NCBI GenBank assembly: GCA_965240325.2
Contig: OZ251242.1
Location: forward strand, 1 to 64,000
Reading direction: 5' to 3'
From: Rebecca billardiae RCC1528
Lineage: Eukaryota; Haptophyta
DNA length: 64,000 nucleotides
The notes beneath the pieces are model-generated. The model did no database searches. It was given only the letters and a program-made list of their open reading frames with translations, and was not told the DNA's origin. The position numbers were made by a program, and so were the translations under genes. Below, piece by piece: positions 1 to 9,831 of the stretch; the first letter of the stretch is position 1; each line of letters starts with the position of its first letter.

Positions 1-99
1 AGCAGCTCAGAATCTCCAGCCGAAATTCTGGGCGCCAGTACATACAGCCGCTCGGAACCTTCTGCTAACATTCTGGGCGGGACCATATGCAGCCAGTCA

Positions 100-272
100 G
101 AATCGCTGGGATTGGGATGGCCCAACCTCGGTTGGGATTAGGATGGGTTGGGATTGGCAGGATGGCCCAACCTGGGGTTGGTTGGGATTAGGATGGGTTG
201 GGATTGGGATTGGGATGGCCCAACCTGGGGTTGGGATTAGGATGGGTTGGGATTGGGATGGCCCAACATGGG
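100..272. repeat. ~50-bp tandem repeat, three copies
   Basis: A G/T-rich unit built from TTGGGATTAGGATGGG and GGATGGCCCAACC recurs with its GGATTAGG core at about 135, 185 and 234, a spacing of 49-50 bp. The copies differ by small indels of the TTGGGA submotif. No convincing gene is visible here. Confidence 0.8.
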
Positions 273-274
273 GT

Positions 275-935
275 GGCTCAGGCTCGACCGTTCAGGGCTT
301 GGCGTCCGCTGGCGTAGAGTGGCTGGGACCTGGCGTAAGGGGTGCGCAGGCTCGACAGGGCTGCACCAGCTGCCAGCTTGGGCCAGCAGAGAGCTCGGCG
401 ATGGCACCGATGGACCAGCCGGGTCGGCAGGGCCTGGGGCAGTGCCGATCAGCCTGGTGGTGGCTCAGGCTCGACCATTCAGGGCTTGGCGTCAGCTGGC
501 GTAGAGTGGCTGAGGCCTGGCGTAAGGGGTGTGCAGGCTCTACAGGGCTTCACCAGCTGCCAGCTTGGGCCAGCAGAGAGCTCGGCGATGGCACCGATGG
601 ACCAGCCGGGTCGGCAGGGCCTGGGGCAGTGCCGATCAGCCTGGTGGTGGCTCAGGCTCAACCATTCAGGGCATGGCGTCAGCTGGCGTAGAGTGGCTGA
701 GGCCTGGCGTAAGGGGTGTGCAGGCTCTACAGGGCTTCACCAGCTGCCAGCTTGGGCCAGCAGAGAGCTCGGCGATGGCGCCGATGGGCCAGCCGGGTGG
801 GCAGGGCCTGGGGCAGTGCCGATCAGCCTCGTGGTGGCTTGGGCTCTGCCTTTCAGGGCTTGGCATCAGCTGGCGTAGATTGGCTGGGACCTGGCGTAAG
901 GGGTGCGCAGGCTCCACAGGGCTGCACCAGCAGGG
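275..935. repeat. 187-bp tandem satellite, about 3.5 copies
   Basis: The phrase starting GGCTCAGGCTC recurs at 275, 462, 649 and, diverged, at 836, so the period is exactly 187 bp each time. The copies are nearly identical apart from point changes, and the last is the most diverged. Several frames are open because the unit is GC-rich and nearly stop-free, but codon phase is not kept from copy to copy (187 is not a multiple of 3), so I do not call a gene. A fragment of the same unit (CACCAGCTGCCAGCT) reappears near 1237. Confidence 0.9.
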
Positions 936-1899
936 TCCCGAAAGCTGAGCCGACCATCAGCCTACCTGCTTGGCTCAGGCCGCCAGTCATCAGTTCAGAG
1001 CTCTGCATCAGCTCACCCAGAGTGGCAGAGGGCCTGTCCCTTAGGCTTGACAGCAGGGCAGCAGCAGTCAATGTGAGCTTGGTGCTTGTAGTACGCTTTG
1101 AGATTTTACAATACAAGGGCGACTACTGTTACACACACTGGAAGACTGTGCCTGCCCACACTCGACTGCGCACAGTATCACGATCGATGAACCAGAACAT
1201 ATCGACGCAGCACTGAGGACAGTGCCTGTCCGATCACCAGCTGCCAGCTCGGGCCAGCACAGCCTCCCAGGCCGGCTCTGCGTGGGCTGGGAGGGCTGGC
1301 GCCAGGCTGCGCCCCGGCTGCGCACTGGGCGCGCAGTGGTGAGGTTAGGAGAGACGCTGTGGCATGCAGTGGGTGCTGCTCTGTGCGCGCCCTTGTTGCA
1401 GGTTGAGCCAAGAGCACGAGGGGGGGGGGGGGGGGCAGCTTTGACAGGTGCTCAGCGCTCGAGCTGCCTGCCTCCCCAACACTGGCTTGCACTCGTCCGC
1501 ACCGCAGCATACTATTTAACGCCCAGAAAGGCAGTCAGCCACAGCCACTCTGCTTAGCAGCCATGCGCTTGCCCGGTCAACTGTCGTTGTCATCATCGAG
1601 GTCTCATCATCGATGATTGACAGCTCACAGCTGCAACTGGAGATCGACTGGCTTGTGCTGAGGCCAGCCACATTATTGCGGGATACTCCCAGCACAGAAT
1701 CAGGACGTATGTACAAGCAGTAGCTGCTCTCACCAGTTGCTGCTCACCAGAGTCAAGTAGGACTAGGCTAGCTTCAGATGGGGGGGAGGGGTGGGGCCTG
1801 CATCGACAGGTGCTATGCTCTGAGACTGCAGGCGCACCCTGCCAGCGTCACACCAGACAAGGCAGATCGGTGAGCTCACACTGGCTAGGTGACTGTACA
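936..1899. other. Intergenic stretch, no gene seen
   Basis: No open frame here looks like a protein family or keeps a sensible composition. It holds a run of 16 G at 1420-1435, a mutable homopolymer and possible sequencing weak point. Confidence 0.5.
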
Positions 1900-1904
1900 C
1901 TGTA

Positions 1905-2215
1905 CACTTCGTACACTTCTTGATTGTGCATCTGAATGTCATACACTATTGTACCCTTTGTACACTTCTCGGTTGTACATATGACTGTATCTGAATGTAC
2001 ATTTTGAATGCACATATTTGTGCACTTTGTATACTTGTTGATATTGTACATAAGAATGTATCCGAATGTACATTTTGAATGTACATATTTGTACACTCTG
2101 TACACTGATCGATTGCACATCTGAATGTATCTGAATGTACATTTTGAATGGATGTACACATTTTTCACTTTGTAAACTTTTGATTGTACATATGAAGGTA
2201 TCCGAATGTACATTG
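1905..2215. repeat. AT-rich ~70-bp degenerate tandem repeat
   Basis: The core CTGAATGTACATTTTGAATG or a close variant occurs at about 1991, 2062, 2131 and, truncated, 2202, giving spacings of 71, 69 and 71 bp. TGTACA palindromes recur in each unit. Base composition is strikingly AT-rich against the surrounding GC-rich DNA. Confidence 0.85.
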
Positions 2216-2222
2216 CAACAGT

Positions 2223-2500
2223 GCAGGTAAGGGTTAGGGCGCAGGTAAGGGTTAGGGCGCAGGTAAGGGTTAGGGCGCAGGTAAGGGTTAGGGCGCAGGT
2301 AAGGGTTAGGGCGCAGGTAAGGGTTAGGGCGCAGGTAAGGGTTAGGGCGCAGGTAAGGGTTAGGGCGCAGGTAAGGGTTAGGGCGCAGGTAAGGGTTAGG
2401 GTTAGGGTTAGGGTCGAGGTTAGGGTCGAGGTTAGGGTTAGGGTCGTGGTTAGGGTTAGGGTCGTGGTTAGGGTTAGGGTTAGGGTGGTGGTTAGGGTCG
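2223..2500 (+). repeat. Interstitial telomere-like (TTAGGG) array
   Basis: Ten head-to-tail copies of an 18-bp unit GCAGGTAAGGGTTAGGGC fill 2223-2402. Runs of GGGTTA, mixed with GTCGAGG and GTCGTGG variants, continue to about 2500. The 18-bp unit is telomere-like DNA that has mutated and then re-amplified as a longer unit. This indicates a former chromosome end, a subtelomere or a telomere insertion during break repair. It lies inside the window, not at an end, so it is not an active terminus here. Confidence 0.85.
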
Positions 2501-2519
2501 CCGGTACTAAAATGAGAAT

Positions 2520-2630
2520 TTCTCGAGATTGACCGAACCGATTTCAACGAGACTTGGGCTCTGCCATGGAAATGGGAAGGGCTAGGGGCCCTCCAATTTT
2601 GAGGGGATTCGGCTCGGTCAATCTCGAGAA
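2520..2630. repeat. 111-bp inverted repeat with 22-bp arms
   Basis: The arms at 2520-2541 and 2609-2630 (TTCTCGAGATTGACCGAACC and its reverse complement) match with one mismatch over 22 bp and are separated by 67 bp. It starts 20 bp after the telomere-like array. It could be a tiny MITE-like element, a hairpin RNA source or the scar of a break-repair event. No target-site duplication is obvious. Confidence 0.75.
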
Positions 2631-2639
2631 AACATACTT

Positions 2640-3229
2640 CTAGGCGTCAGCTGGAGGCGGCCACCGCCCGACCGCCGTCCGAGCTGACCGGCCGGCCGGC
2701 TGGGTGCCACGGCACGCAGAGCGGCTGCAGCGCAAGCGCGGCGGCGGCAGGCGCAAGGGGCGCGCGGGCACCAGCATCCGCGCCCAAGCTACCCACTCTG
2801 CCGCGCTGCCGGGCACTGGCTCGCGGGCGCACCCAGCGCTCGTCGCCGCTCGGTGTAGCCCCGCTGCCGAGCGTGGACGGGTCGGCCGCTCGGCTGCCGA
2901 CCTACCGCGCGGCAGCGTTGGGTGAGGCGAGGAGCGGAGGTCCGCGCGAAGAGGCGCGCGCACGCGCAACGCGAGCGCTCTCTCGCGCACCGCCGCCTCC
3001 AGCGCTGCCCGAGGCGATGCCTCGCACGCTGGCCACCGCCGCCGCACCCGCTGCGCTGGCTGGCGCCCCCGGACGCCGGCTGTGACGTCTCGGCCGGCCG
3101 GGCAGCATGGTGGGCACGTGAGGAGAGCGAGGGCGCGCGTGCGCGCCGCGCGCGGCGCGTACGCGCTAACCGCGCGATCCACGCACACTGCGGGCATGCG
3201 CGCGGCGCCCTCACCACCGCCGCCGGCGC
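2640..3229. other. GC-rich intergenic stretch, no gene seen
   Basis: All six frames are broadly open because stops are rare at this GC content, but the translations are arginine/alanine-rich with no recognisable domain or splice structure. Confidence 0.4.
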
Positions 3230-3755
3230 CGGTGGCGGCAGAAGGCTTGCACCTTGCTCTGCGCATTCAGTCATGAGGCTGTCGAAATAAGGCTCAAGGG
3301 TGGGGGCTGCCGCCCCCACACCCCCGCTTTTTTCTTCCGTGGGGGCTGCCGCCCCCACACCCCCGCTTTGGACCGCCTCCGAACGCTCGTTCAGCCCGCT
3401 CACTGCCGGCGGCGCCGGCGGCGGGCGCGGCGCGCGGGAGCAGCTCGGTGGCAGCCATCGTCGCCGGCGGCAATTTTTGGCGGTGGCATGGAAAAAACAA
3501 GTAGTCGTAGTATTCAAAAACCAATATTCGGACAGATTCGCCCGGTGAAACGGCCGCGCGCTGGACTGAGGCTCTGCTGCCGCCGCGCAATGGCGGCCGG
3601 CCCGCCCAGCGTCGTGGCTGGGCGACTCTGGAGGGTGAGAGCGGCGGAACGGCATATGAGAAGGGTCGGAAGAAGCTATCAGGCGACTCAGTGGGGCATG
3701 CTGGTCACGTCAGGCAGCTTTGTTGCCGCGCCCCCGACCCGCTCGCCACCTGCAC
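3230..3755. repeat. 525-bp duplicated block, copy 1
   Basis: This block starts near GGTGGCGGCAGAAGG (3231) and ends near CGCCACCTGCAC (3755). It is repeated almost base for base at 3940-4464, offset 709-710 bp. Differences seen include AATAAGGCTCAAGGG against AATAGGGCTCTAGGG and one T in a T-run. It carries two GTGGGGGCTGCCGCCCCCAC hairpins at 3300-3319 and 3339-3358. No protein family is recognisable. Confidence 0.9.
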
Positions 3756-3939
3756 TGTTGTTGGGCGCCGGTCGGGTCTGCAGCCGTGCGCCGAAGTAAA
3801 CTGGTGGTCGTAAGGCTGAAGGGGGGGGGCTGCCGCCGCCATACAGCCGCTCTTTATCTTGCGGGGCTGCCGCCTTCACACGCCCGCGCGCTCTTTCGGC
3901 CGCCTCCGCACGCTCGGTCAGCCCGCTCACCGCCAGCAC

Positions 3940-4464
3940 CGGTGGCGGCAGAAGGCTTGCACCTTGCTCTGCGCATTCAGTCATGAGGCTGTCGAAATAG
4001 GGCTCTAGGGTGGGGGCTGCCGCCCCCACACCCCCGCTTTTTCTTCCGTGGGGGCTGCCGCCCCCACACCCCCGCTTTGGACCGCCTCCGAACGCTCGTT
4101 CAGCCCGCTCACTGCCGGCGGCGCCGGCGGCGGGCGCGGCGCGCGGGAGCAGCTCGGTGGCAGCCATCGTCGCCGGCGGCAATTTTTGGCGGTGGCATGG
4201 AAAAAACAAGTAGTCGTAGTATTCAAAAACCAATATTCGGACAGATTCGCCCGGTGAAACGGCCGCGCGCTGGACTGAGGCTCTGCTGCCGCCGCGCAAT
4301 GGCGGCCGGCCCGCCCAGCGTCGTGGCTGGGCGACTCTGGAGGGTGAGAGCGGCGGAACGGCATATGAGAAGGGTCGGAAGAAGCTATCAGGCGACTCAG
4401 TGGGGCATGCTGGTCACGTCAGGCAGCTTTGTTGCCGCGCCCCCGACCCGCTCGCCACCTGCAC
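3940..4464. repeat. 525-bp duplicated block, copy 2
   Basis: Near-identical second copy of 3230-3755 in direct orientation. Its hairpins are at 4010-4029 and 4048-4067. The spacer at 3756-3939 also contains a diverged version of the same CTGCCGCC/CCGCGC module (about 3820-3900), so an older duplication probably preceded this one. Confidence 0.9.
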
Positions 4465-5540
4465 GGTTGACGTGAGCCGGTCGGAGGCCCGGTCGGGCTC
4501 CGCCCGCCCACGCGACGAGCCAAGACTCGAGATCGGCATATGAGACTGCCGCCAAATAAATTGGGGAGGGGTCCTCATACCATGCCCATCACGACCAGCC
4601 GAGTGCGCGCGTGGCCCCGTGATTTTGGGGAGTGGGCACCTCTTATACATACCGCACGCGGCGCCAGGTGCGCACCCGCCCGCGCCACCGCGCCCAACGC
4701 AAGCGCTGCACCTCGGGCACGACCGCACGCCGATCGAGCAGTGCGCACGCTGACGAGAAGGGAGCGCGCTGCGCGCGAGCGCGCGCACGTGGTCCCGCGC
4801 AGTGGCGCGCGCGCAGCGCCATCGATCCATCGCGCACTCCTGCGCACTCCGCCCGCCCGCCACGGGCGCCGCGCCGAGCGCGCGCGCGCGCACGCGACAG
4901 CCCGCACCGGTCCGCCGGCCGCTGCGACCGTCGAGTGTGGCAACGCACGAGCGGTGCATCCGGCCGGTGCCGCAGGCAGCGCGGGCGTGGGCGCGCATGT
5001 GTCGGCCCAGCTCGATGTAGCACGCCGGCGCCCCGCGCCAGCCCGTGGTGCGCGGGCTGCCCGCCAACTCGCCTCACATACGCCGAGCGTGACGCCAGTC
5101 GACCGCCAGCCACCACGCACCGCACGGCTCCGCCTCCTGCGCCGGGGCAGCGAGGGCGCATGCTGGGCTTTCCGCAGCTGCTGCTCACCGGAGCCAGATA
5201 TGACGAGGTGGACGATGGGGGGCCGGGGCGAAGGCAGCTTCGACCGGTGCGGGGCGCTGGGCGGTAGGCATACCCACAATATCTGAGCCGCGCTGCCGGC
5301 CCACTCTGTTGTGCGCGCTGCGCACAGAGCGCGCCCCAGACGGCGGTCACCCATGGGGGCTCTCTGACAGACATGAGCTGCTCGTCCAGTCTCAGACAGG
5401 TCTGGCCGATCGGAACGCGCAGTTCAAGCCCGAGAGCGGGGTCGCTTGACCCAGAGCCTGGCAGCCTGCACCACTCAGCTGGCGGGCGGCGCCGAGCCCG
5501 AGTCAGCGGCCACTAGTGGGGACGGTAGCGCTCAGCAACT
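4465..5540. other. Intergenic stretch with one dispersed repeat, no gene seen
   Basis: Very GC-rich with open but low-complexity frames, and no domain or exon-intron pattern that I can support. A segment of about 46 bp at 5214-5261 (GATGGGGGGCCGGGGCG followed by GCAGCTTCGACCGGTGC) is repeated with three or four changes at 8460-8507, marking a dispersed repeat family. Confidence 0.5.
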
Positions 5541-6261
5541 GACCCAGAGGCCGTGCGCGGGGCATCGGCCGACGTGGACGGCCGCAGTGGACCCTGGGCG
5601 AGCGGAACCCGCGAGGGCACTCCCATGCAAGTACCGCCCCGGTGCGCCGCCACAGCGTGAGCTCGGCGGCCGACGACTGGAGCCGCGGCGGGCGGGCGGA
5701 GCCGAGCCAGTGGCACACTGCGGGCCGAGCCATTCAAGTGGCACTCAGCGACGGACCCAGAGGCCGTACGCGGGGCATCGGCCGACGTGAACGTCCGCAG
5801 TGCTTCGGCGCGTGCCCTCAACCGACGCCCCCAGCGCCCGCGCGTCGGCCTAGAGCTCGGCCGCCCGCGCCAGCTGCGAGCGGTGGCAGTTCGTGCTAAT
5901 AATGGTGGGCCGTGCCCGTGAAGATCAAGATGCATGTGGCACGGCTGGGGCGCGCCCGTGAGGGGCCAGACGCCGCGCCCCACGAGTCAGGCTCGGTCTA
6001 CCGGTAGTATAGAGCGGCACTGCACCACCGCTTGGGTCGGGCGCGCCCTCAGCCGACGCCCCCAGTGTCCGCGCGTCGACGCAGCGCTCGGCCGCGCCGC
6101 CAGCGGTCGGTGCGCATTCGCGGGCTAAGCTGGCTGCGGGCAAGGGCTGACACGCTGGGGGGCGCTTAGGACTGGCCGGGCGCACCACCCCACGCCTCAG
6201 AGGCTCTGTCTACTGGTGGAGTAGAGCGGCACTGCACCGCCGTTTGCTTCGGGCTGCCCTC
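5541..6261. repeat. Degenerate ~212-bp tandem repeats
   Basis: GACCCAGAGGCCGT occurs at 5541 and 5754 (213 bp apart), each followed by CGCGGGGCATCGGCCGACGT. TAGAGCGGCACTGCACC occurs at 6010 and 6222 (212 bp apart). A third phrase, GCCCTC followed by CGACGCCCCCAG, recurs at about 5814, 6045 and 6256. The array is old and broken by indels, and it abuts the 3' end of the primase-like gene. Confidence 0.7.
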
Positions 6262-7452
6262 TCAGCCGACGCCCCCAGCGCCCAGGCCCACAGCTACGAG
6301 CAGCGCGGGCGCGCGTCCACTCAGCAGCGCGCGCAGCCCCGCCGCGCCGCGCGCGCCAAAGGCAACGGCGCGGACGGTGCGCCCGCGCGCGCCGTCGCGC
6401 GGCGCGCACGCCGCCGCGTTGCACCGCAGCTCCGCGCCCTCCGCACGCGCGAGGTAGTAGAGGCACAGCGTCGCGTGCTCGCGCCGCGCGTGCGGGCACG
6501 CGCGGCAGCGCGTGCCGCACAACCACGCGCCGGCGACGTGCCGCGTGCGCGCGGCAGAGACGGCTGGCGGGAGCGGAGGCCCGGGCGCACCGGCGAGCGC
6601 GTCGTTCACCGCGCGCAGCAGCGCGCCGCCACCATCCTCGCGGCCGCCGCGGCCGGCGGCGGCCGCGAGCGGCCGCGGCGGTGCGGCGGGCGGCGGCGGC
6701 GCGCGCGGCCGCTCGGCGGCGGGCCACGCGGCCGTGCGCACGCGCGCGCGCTCGGACCACCACAGCGGGTCGTCGCGCCGGCGGTCGGCGCGCGGCAGCT
6801 CGCGCGCGTACACCAGCGGCGCGCCCGCCGCCTCGCGCAGCGCGAGCGGCTCGTACGGCGCCGAGCCGTCGAGCTTGGGGCACCAGAGCATGCGCAGCCC
6901 GCCGCCGCCGTACACGCTCGCGTCGACGCACAGGCCGGGGTGCGCCGCGCGGAGGCCCGTGGCGTCGAGCGCGCGCGCGAGCGCCCCCGCCAGCCGGCAC
7001 GCCGCCACGGGCCCCACGAGCGCCTCGTCGCCAAAGTAGAGGTGGTAGCCGCCGCGCGCGAGCGGCCGGCCGGCCGCGTCGCGCCCCGCAGCGCTCGGCG
7101 CGCGCGTCGCGGCGTACATGGCGAGACGCGGCTCATGGAGCTCGGCGCAGAGCGCGTCGTGCAGGGCGGCGAGCAGCGTGCCCTCCTCCTCCCGCGTGAG
7201 CGCGCGCTCGAGCTTGGCGTCCACGTCCACGGCGAAGCGGCCGCGGACCGGGTCGAACCGCTCGACCACCATCGGCGCGGCGCCGCGCGCGCGCAGCGCG
7301 AGCAGCGCGCGGTCGAGCTCGGCGAGGCGGTGCGAGGCGACGAAGAGGCGGGCGCGCGGCACCACCTGGTGCGTCTCGAGCTGCGCGTACGCGCACGGGA
7401 ACGCGAGGCGGAGCTCGTCAGTCGCCGCATCGGCCGCGCCCCCGGCCGGCAT
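6262..7452 (-). CDS. PrimPol/UL52-type archaeo-eukaryotic primase-polymerase
   Basis: Intronless frame of 396 codons from ATG 7452 to TGA 6262. It carries the three motifs of the archaeo-eukaryotic primase fold in order: FAVDVDAK (73-80, metal-binding D76 and D78), GGYHLYF (134-140, catalytic-type H137), and CVDASVYG followed by LRML and K193 (third acidic residue D177). Near the C terminus C319-x6-H326-x17-C344-x4-C349 matches the PrimPol/UL52 zinc module, which in human PrimPol is C-x6-H-x19-C-x4-C. Known PrimPols make primers and perform translesion synthesis in nucleus and organelles; UL52 homologues are viral helicase-associated primases. This protein is shorter than PrimPol (about 560 aa) and uses DxD rather than DxE, so cellular or virus-derived ancestry is open. 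The motif calls are by eye. Confidence 0.72.
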   Translation of the reverse strand: MPAGGAADAATDELRLAFPCAYAQLETHQVVPRARLFVASHRLAELDRALLALRARGAAPMVVERFDPVRGRFAVDVDAKLERALTREEEGTLLAALHDALCAELHEPRLAMYAATRAPSAAGRDAAGRPLARGGYHLYFGDEALVGPVAACRLAGALARALDATGLRAAHPGLCVDASVYGGGGLRMLWCPKLDGSAPYEPLALREAAGAPLVYARELPRADRRRDDPLWWSERARVRTAAWPAAERPRAPPPPAAPPRPLAAAAGRGGREDGGGALLRAVNDALAGAPGPPLPPAVSAARTRHVAGAWLCGTRCRACPHARREHATLCLYYLARAEGAELRCNAAACAPRDGARGRTVRAVAFGARGAAGLRALLSGRAPALLVAVGLGAGGVG

Positions 7453-8820
7453 GCTGGGCGCACCCTCGGCGCCGAACGGCCCGCCGCGTGATCGTCGAGT
7501 CGTCGACGTCCGCCTCCTCTCGTGGTCGCCATGCTGCCGGGATTTGAGATTTCCTCATTTCCAGCGATCGGAACTCGGAAGCCAGCATGGCGGCGCTCCA
7601 TCCCCGCCGTCCGCCGGAGGGCGGCTTGTCGCGCGCGCCGGCGCCGTGGTGTGCGAGTGGATCCGCGCGCCGTGGGGGCACGCGCCCAGAGTGCGCATCG
7701 GCCAGCTCACAGCGCCCCACGCGCGCCCACGCGTGGCCATCGCGGCGGCGCTGGCGCACCGCCGCCCCTCGGCTCGGCCGCGCTGCCACGCAAACACTGC
7801 GCGGCCGCGCTGCGGCGGCCGCGCGCGGCCGCGCGAGCGCGCGGCCGAGCGGTCGAGCGCGCGTGCTGGGAGGATGCATTCGCGTCTCCGCCAGTCGCAC
7901 GCACGACGCCGCACAGTGCGCGATGCCAGCCAGCAACGCGCGAACTGCCGCCAGGTGTGCGCGCAGCGCTGGGCACGCGCTTGGCCGCTCGACGTAAAGG
8001 CTGCGCGACTCCTGCCCGCCACCGCCGACCGGCGGTGATCGCGCCAGAGTGTGCGCTCGCCTCGACCGCCCCGCGCCATGGCAAGGGACGGCCGCTCGCC
8101 CTCGAAGCGAGGCGCGTGCGCGAGCGGCGTGCGCGGCGCGGCCGTGATGGCGCGCACGGGTGGAGGATGGGGGCGCGGGGGCGGGGGCGGGCTGGGCCGG
8201 TGTGTTGCGCCAGCCACGACCGCTGCTCGCCGCCGCGATGGTCGCGCTCGACAGTGCTGCGACAGTGCTCGTCTCGGCCGCCGCGGCAAGGCGCGCCCGC
8301 TCCTTCGAAGTGAGGCGCGCGCTCGACCAGCCGCACCGCAGTGGGACGGCCGTGCGCAGATGAGCTGGCGCTCACGCGCGATGAGGAGCGCCCTGATGCT
8401 TGCCGCTCACTACGCGGCCCACCAGGCGGCCCACCAGGCGCAGGCTTGACGAAGGGTCTGATGGGGGGCCGGGGCGGGGGCAGCTTCGACCGGTGCGAGG
8501 CGCTGGGCCGGCTGTGGAGCTCCACGCCCGCAGCTTCCTGGCGTGCGCTTTGCAGCAGCACTCTGCGGGCGCCGCCGCGCGCGCGGAGCGCTCCGCTTGA
8601 GCGTGGCGCGGTCGCCGCAGCCTCGGTGCAGCACGCGCGCGCGCGACTGGCGACTGAACGCGGGCTCACACGTCCCAAAGCGCGAGAGCAGTGCCATCGG
8701 CAGCCGTAATGCGTGCGCTGCTCGGCGCTGCTGCTGCGCACCGCGCTCACACTCTGGCTGGGCCGCCCTCACCGCATGCGGGGATGCCCTGGCGGCCGCT
8801 GGATGGATCGGCGGCCTCTA
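7453..8820. other. Intergenic stretch upstream of the primase-like gene, no gene seen
   Basis: It holds degenerate repeats. CTGCGCGACTCCTGCCCGCC near 8001 and CGCCGCGATGGTCGCGCTCG near 8230 resemble a third stretch near 9660. It also contains the second copy of the dispersed 46-bp repeat (8460-8507). Long frames on both strands are arginine/alanine-rich without domains. The first ~150 bp upstream of 7452 should contain the primase-like gene's promoter, but I see no distinctive element. Confidence 0.45.
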
Positions 8821-9330
8821 GACGCGGTCCGACCGACCGACCCGACCCCCTCGACGGTCAGCCACGCCACTTGTCAGAGCGGACGCCGCCTCGCCGCGAA
8901 CGGAGGCCTCACGCGCACGGCCGCGCGGTCGCAGCGCCCAACCACCGCCCGCGAGCCGACCGCGCGAGTGCCGCGCTGCGAATGATCAGTGCACCAAAGC
9001 GAGTCGAGGCGCTGGGTGGATGCGCCTCAAGAGACGCGGTCCGACCGACCGACCCGACCCCCTCGACGGTCAGCCACGCCACCGGTTGGGGTGGGCGCCA
9101 CCTCGCCGCGAACAGAGGCCTCACGCGCACCGCCGCGCAGTCGCAGCATCGTCCAACCACCCGCCGCGCCGAGCTCACCGCTGGCCGCGCGCTGCAGGAG
9201 CGCGCGCAGTGCTGCGCCAGAATCGGTGCACCCAAGCGGGATATATGATGACTACTACGCGCGCTGGCGGATAGATGCTGGGTCCGCCGCCTCTAGAGAC
9301 GCGTTTCGACCGAATAACAATAAGTCGACT
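8821..9330. repeat. 212-bp tandem repeat, about two copies plus a diverged third
   Basis: GACGCGGTCCGACCGACC and the following ~45 bp (through CCTCGACGGTCAGCCACGCC) occur at 8821 and 9033, exactly 212 bp apart. A diverged third start (GACGCGTTTCGACCGAATAA) lies at 9298. The sequence is unrelated by eye to the other ~212-214-bp arrays of the window. Confidence 0.8.
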
Positions 9331-9831
9331 CCGCCCTGGACGGTCAGCCGCGCCGCCAGTCAGAGCGGACTCGGCGGCGATGCCGTCATCAACTGAAGCA
9401 TCACGCGCACTGCCGTGTTGTCAAGCTGAGTGGCATAATGCCACTACCACTCTGCGGCGGCCAGCCGCGGGCGCAGCGCGCGTTGCTAATGCCTATACTC
9501 CGGGTGCGCTCGAGTGGGGTGACGCGCGCACTGCAACCCCAATAAGCCCCCATCATTTGGGGGGAATACTGCGCACGCATATCTCCAACTTCGCCAGAGC
9601 TCGCAGAGGAGCCGCCGTGAGTGAGTGGGCGACCTGCGCAGGTGGGCCTGCGCGGGGCCTGCGCGACTGCTTCTCGCCACCGCTGACCCGCGATGACCGC
9701 GCTCGAGCGCGCGCGGACCAGCCGCCACCTCGCGGCTACTACTACGCGACGAGCTTGGCGGAGGCGATGGAGCGCCCCATCGGCACCCGCCACCAGAGGC
9801 ACGCGCCGACGAATGCGATCGCCCCGTGCTA
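9331..9831. other. Region downstream of the glycosyltransferase-like gene, no gene seen
   Basis: Presumably the 3' untranslated region and intergenic DNA of the minus-strand gene ending at 9832. No separate gene is supported. Confidence 0.4.

Noticed and set aside
143-948. Overlapping frames with tryptophan-rich repeats (AWWWLRL, GVEWL)
   Set aside because: They follow the 187-bp satellite, shift frame each unit and have no start, splice or domain support.
2640-3655. A plus- or minus-strand gene in the arginine-rich frames
   Set aside because: No domain, no intron pattern, and the frames are equally open on both strands.
4540-5374. Frames of 210-260 codons on both strands
   Set aside because: Alanine/arginine-rich translation of very GC-rich DNA in several frames at once, without motifs.
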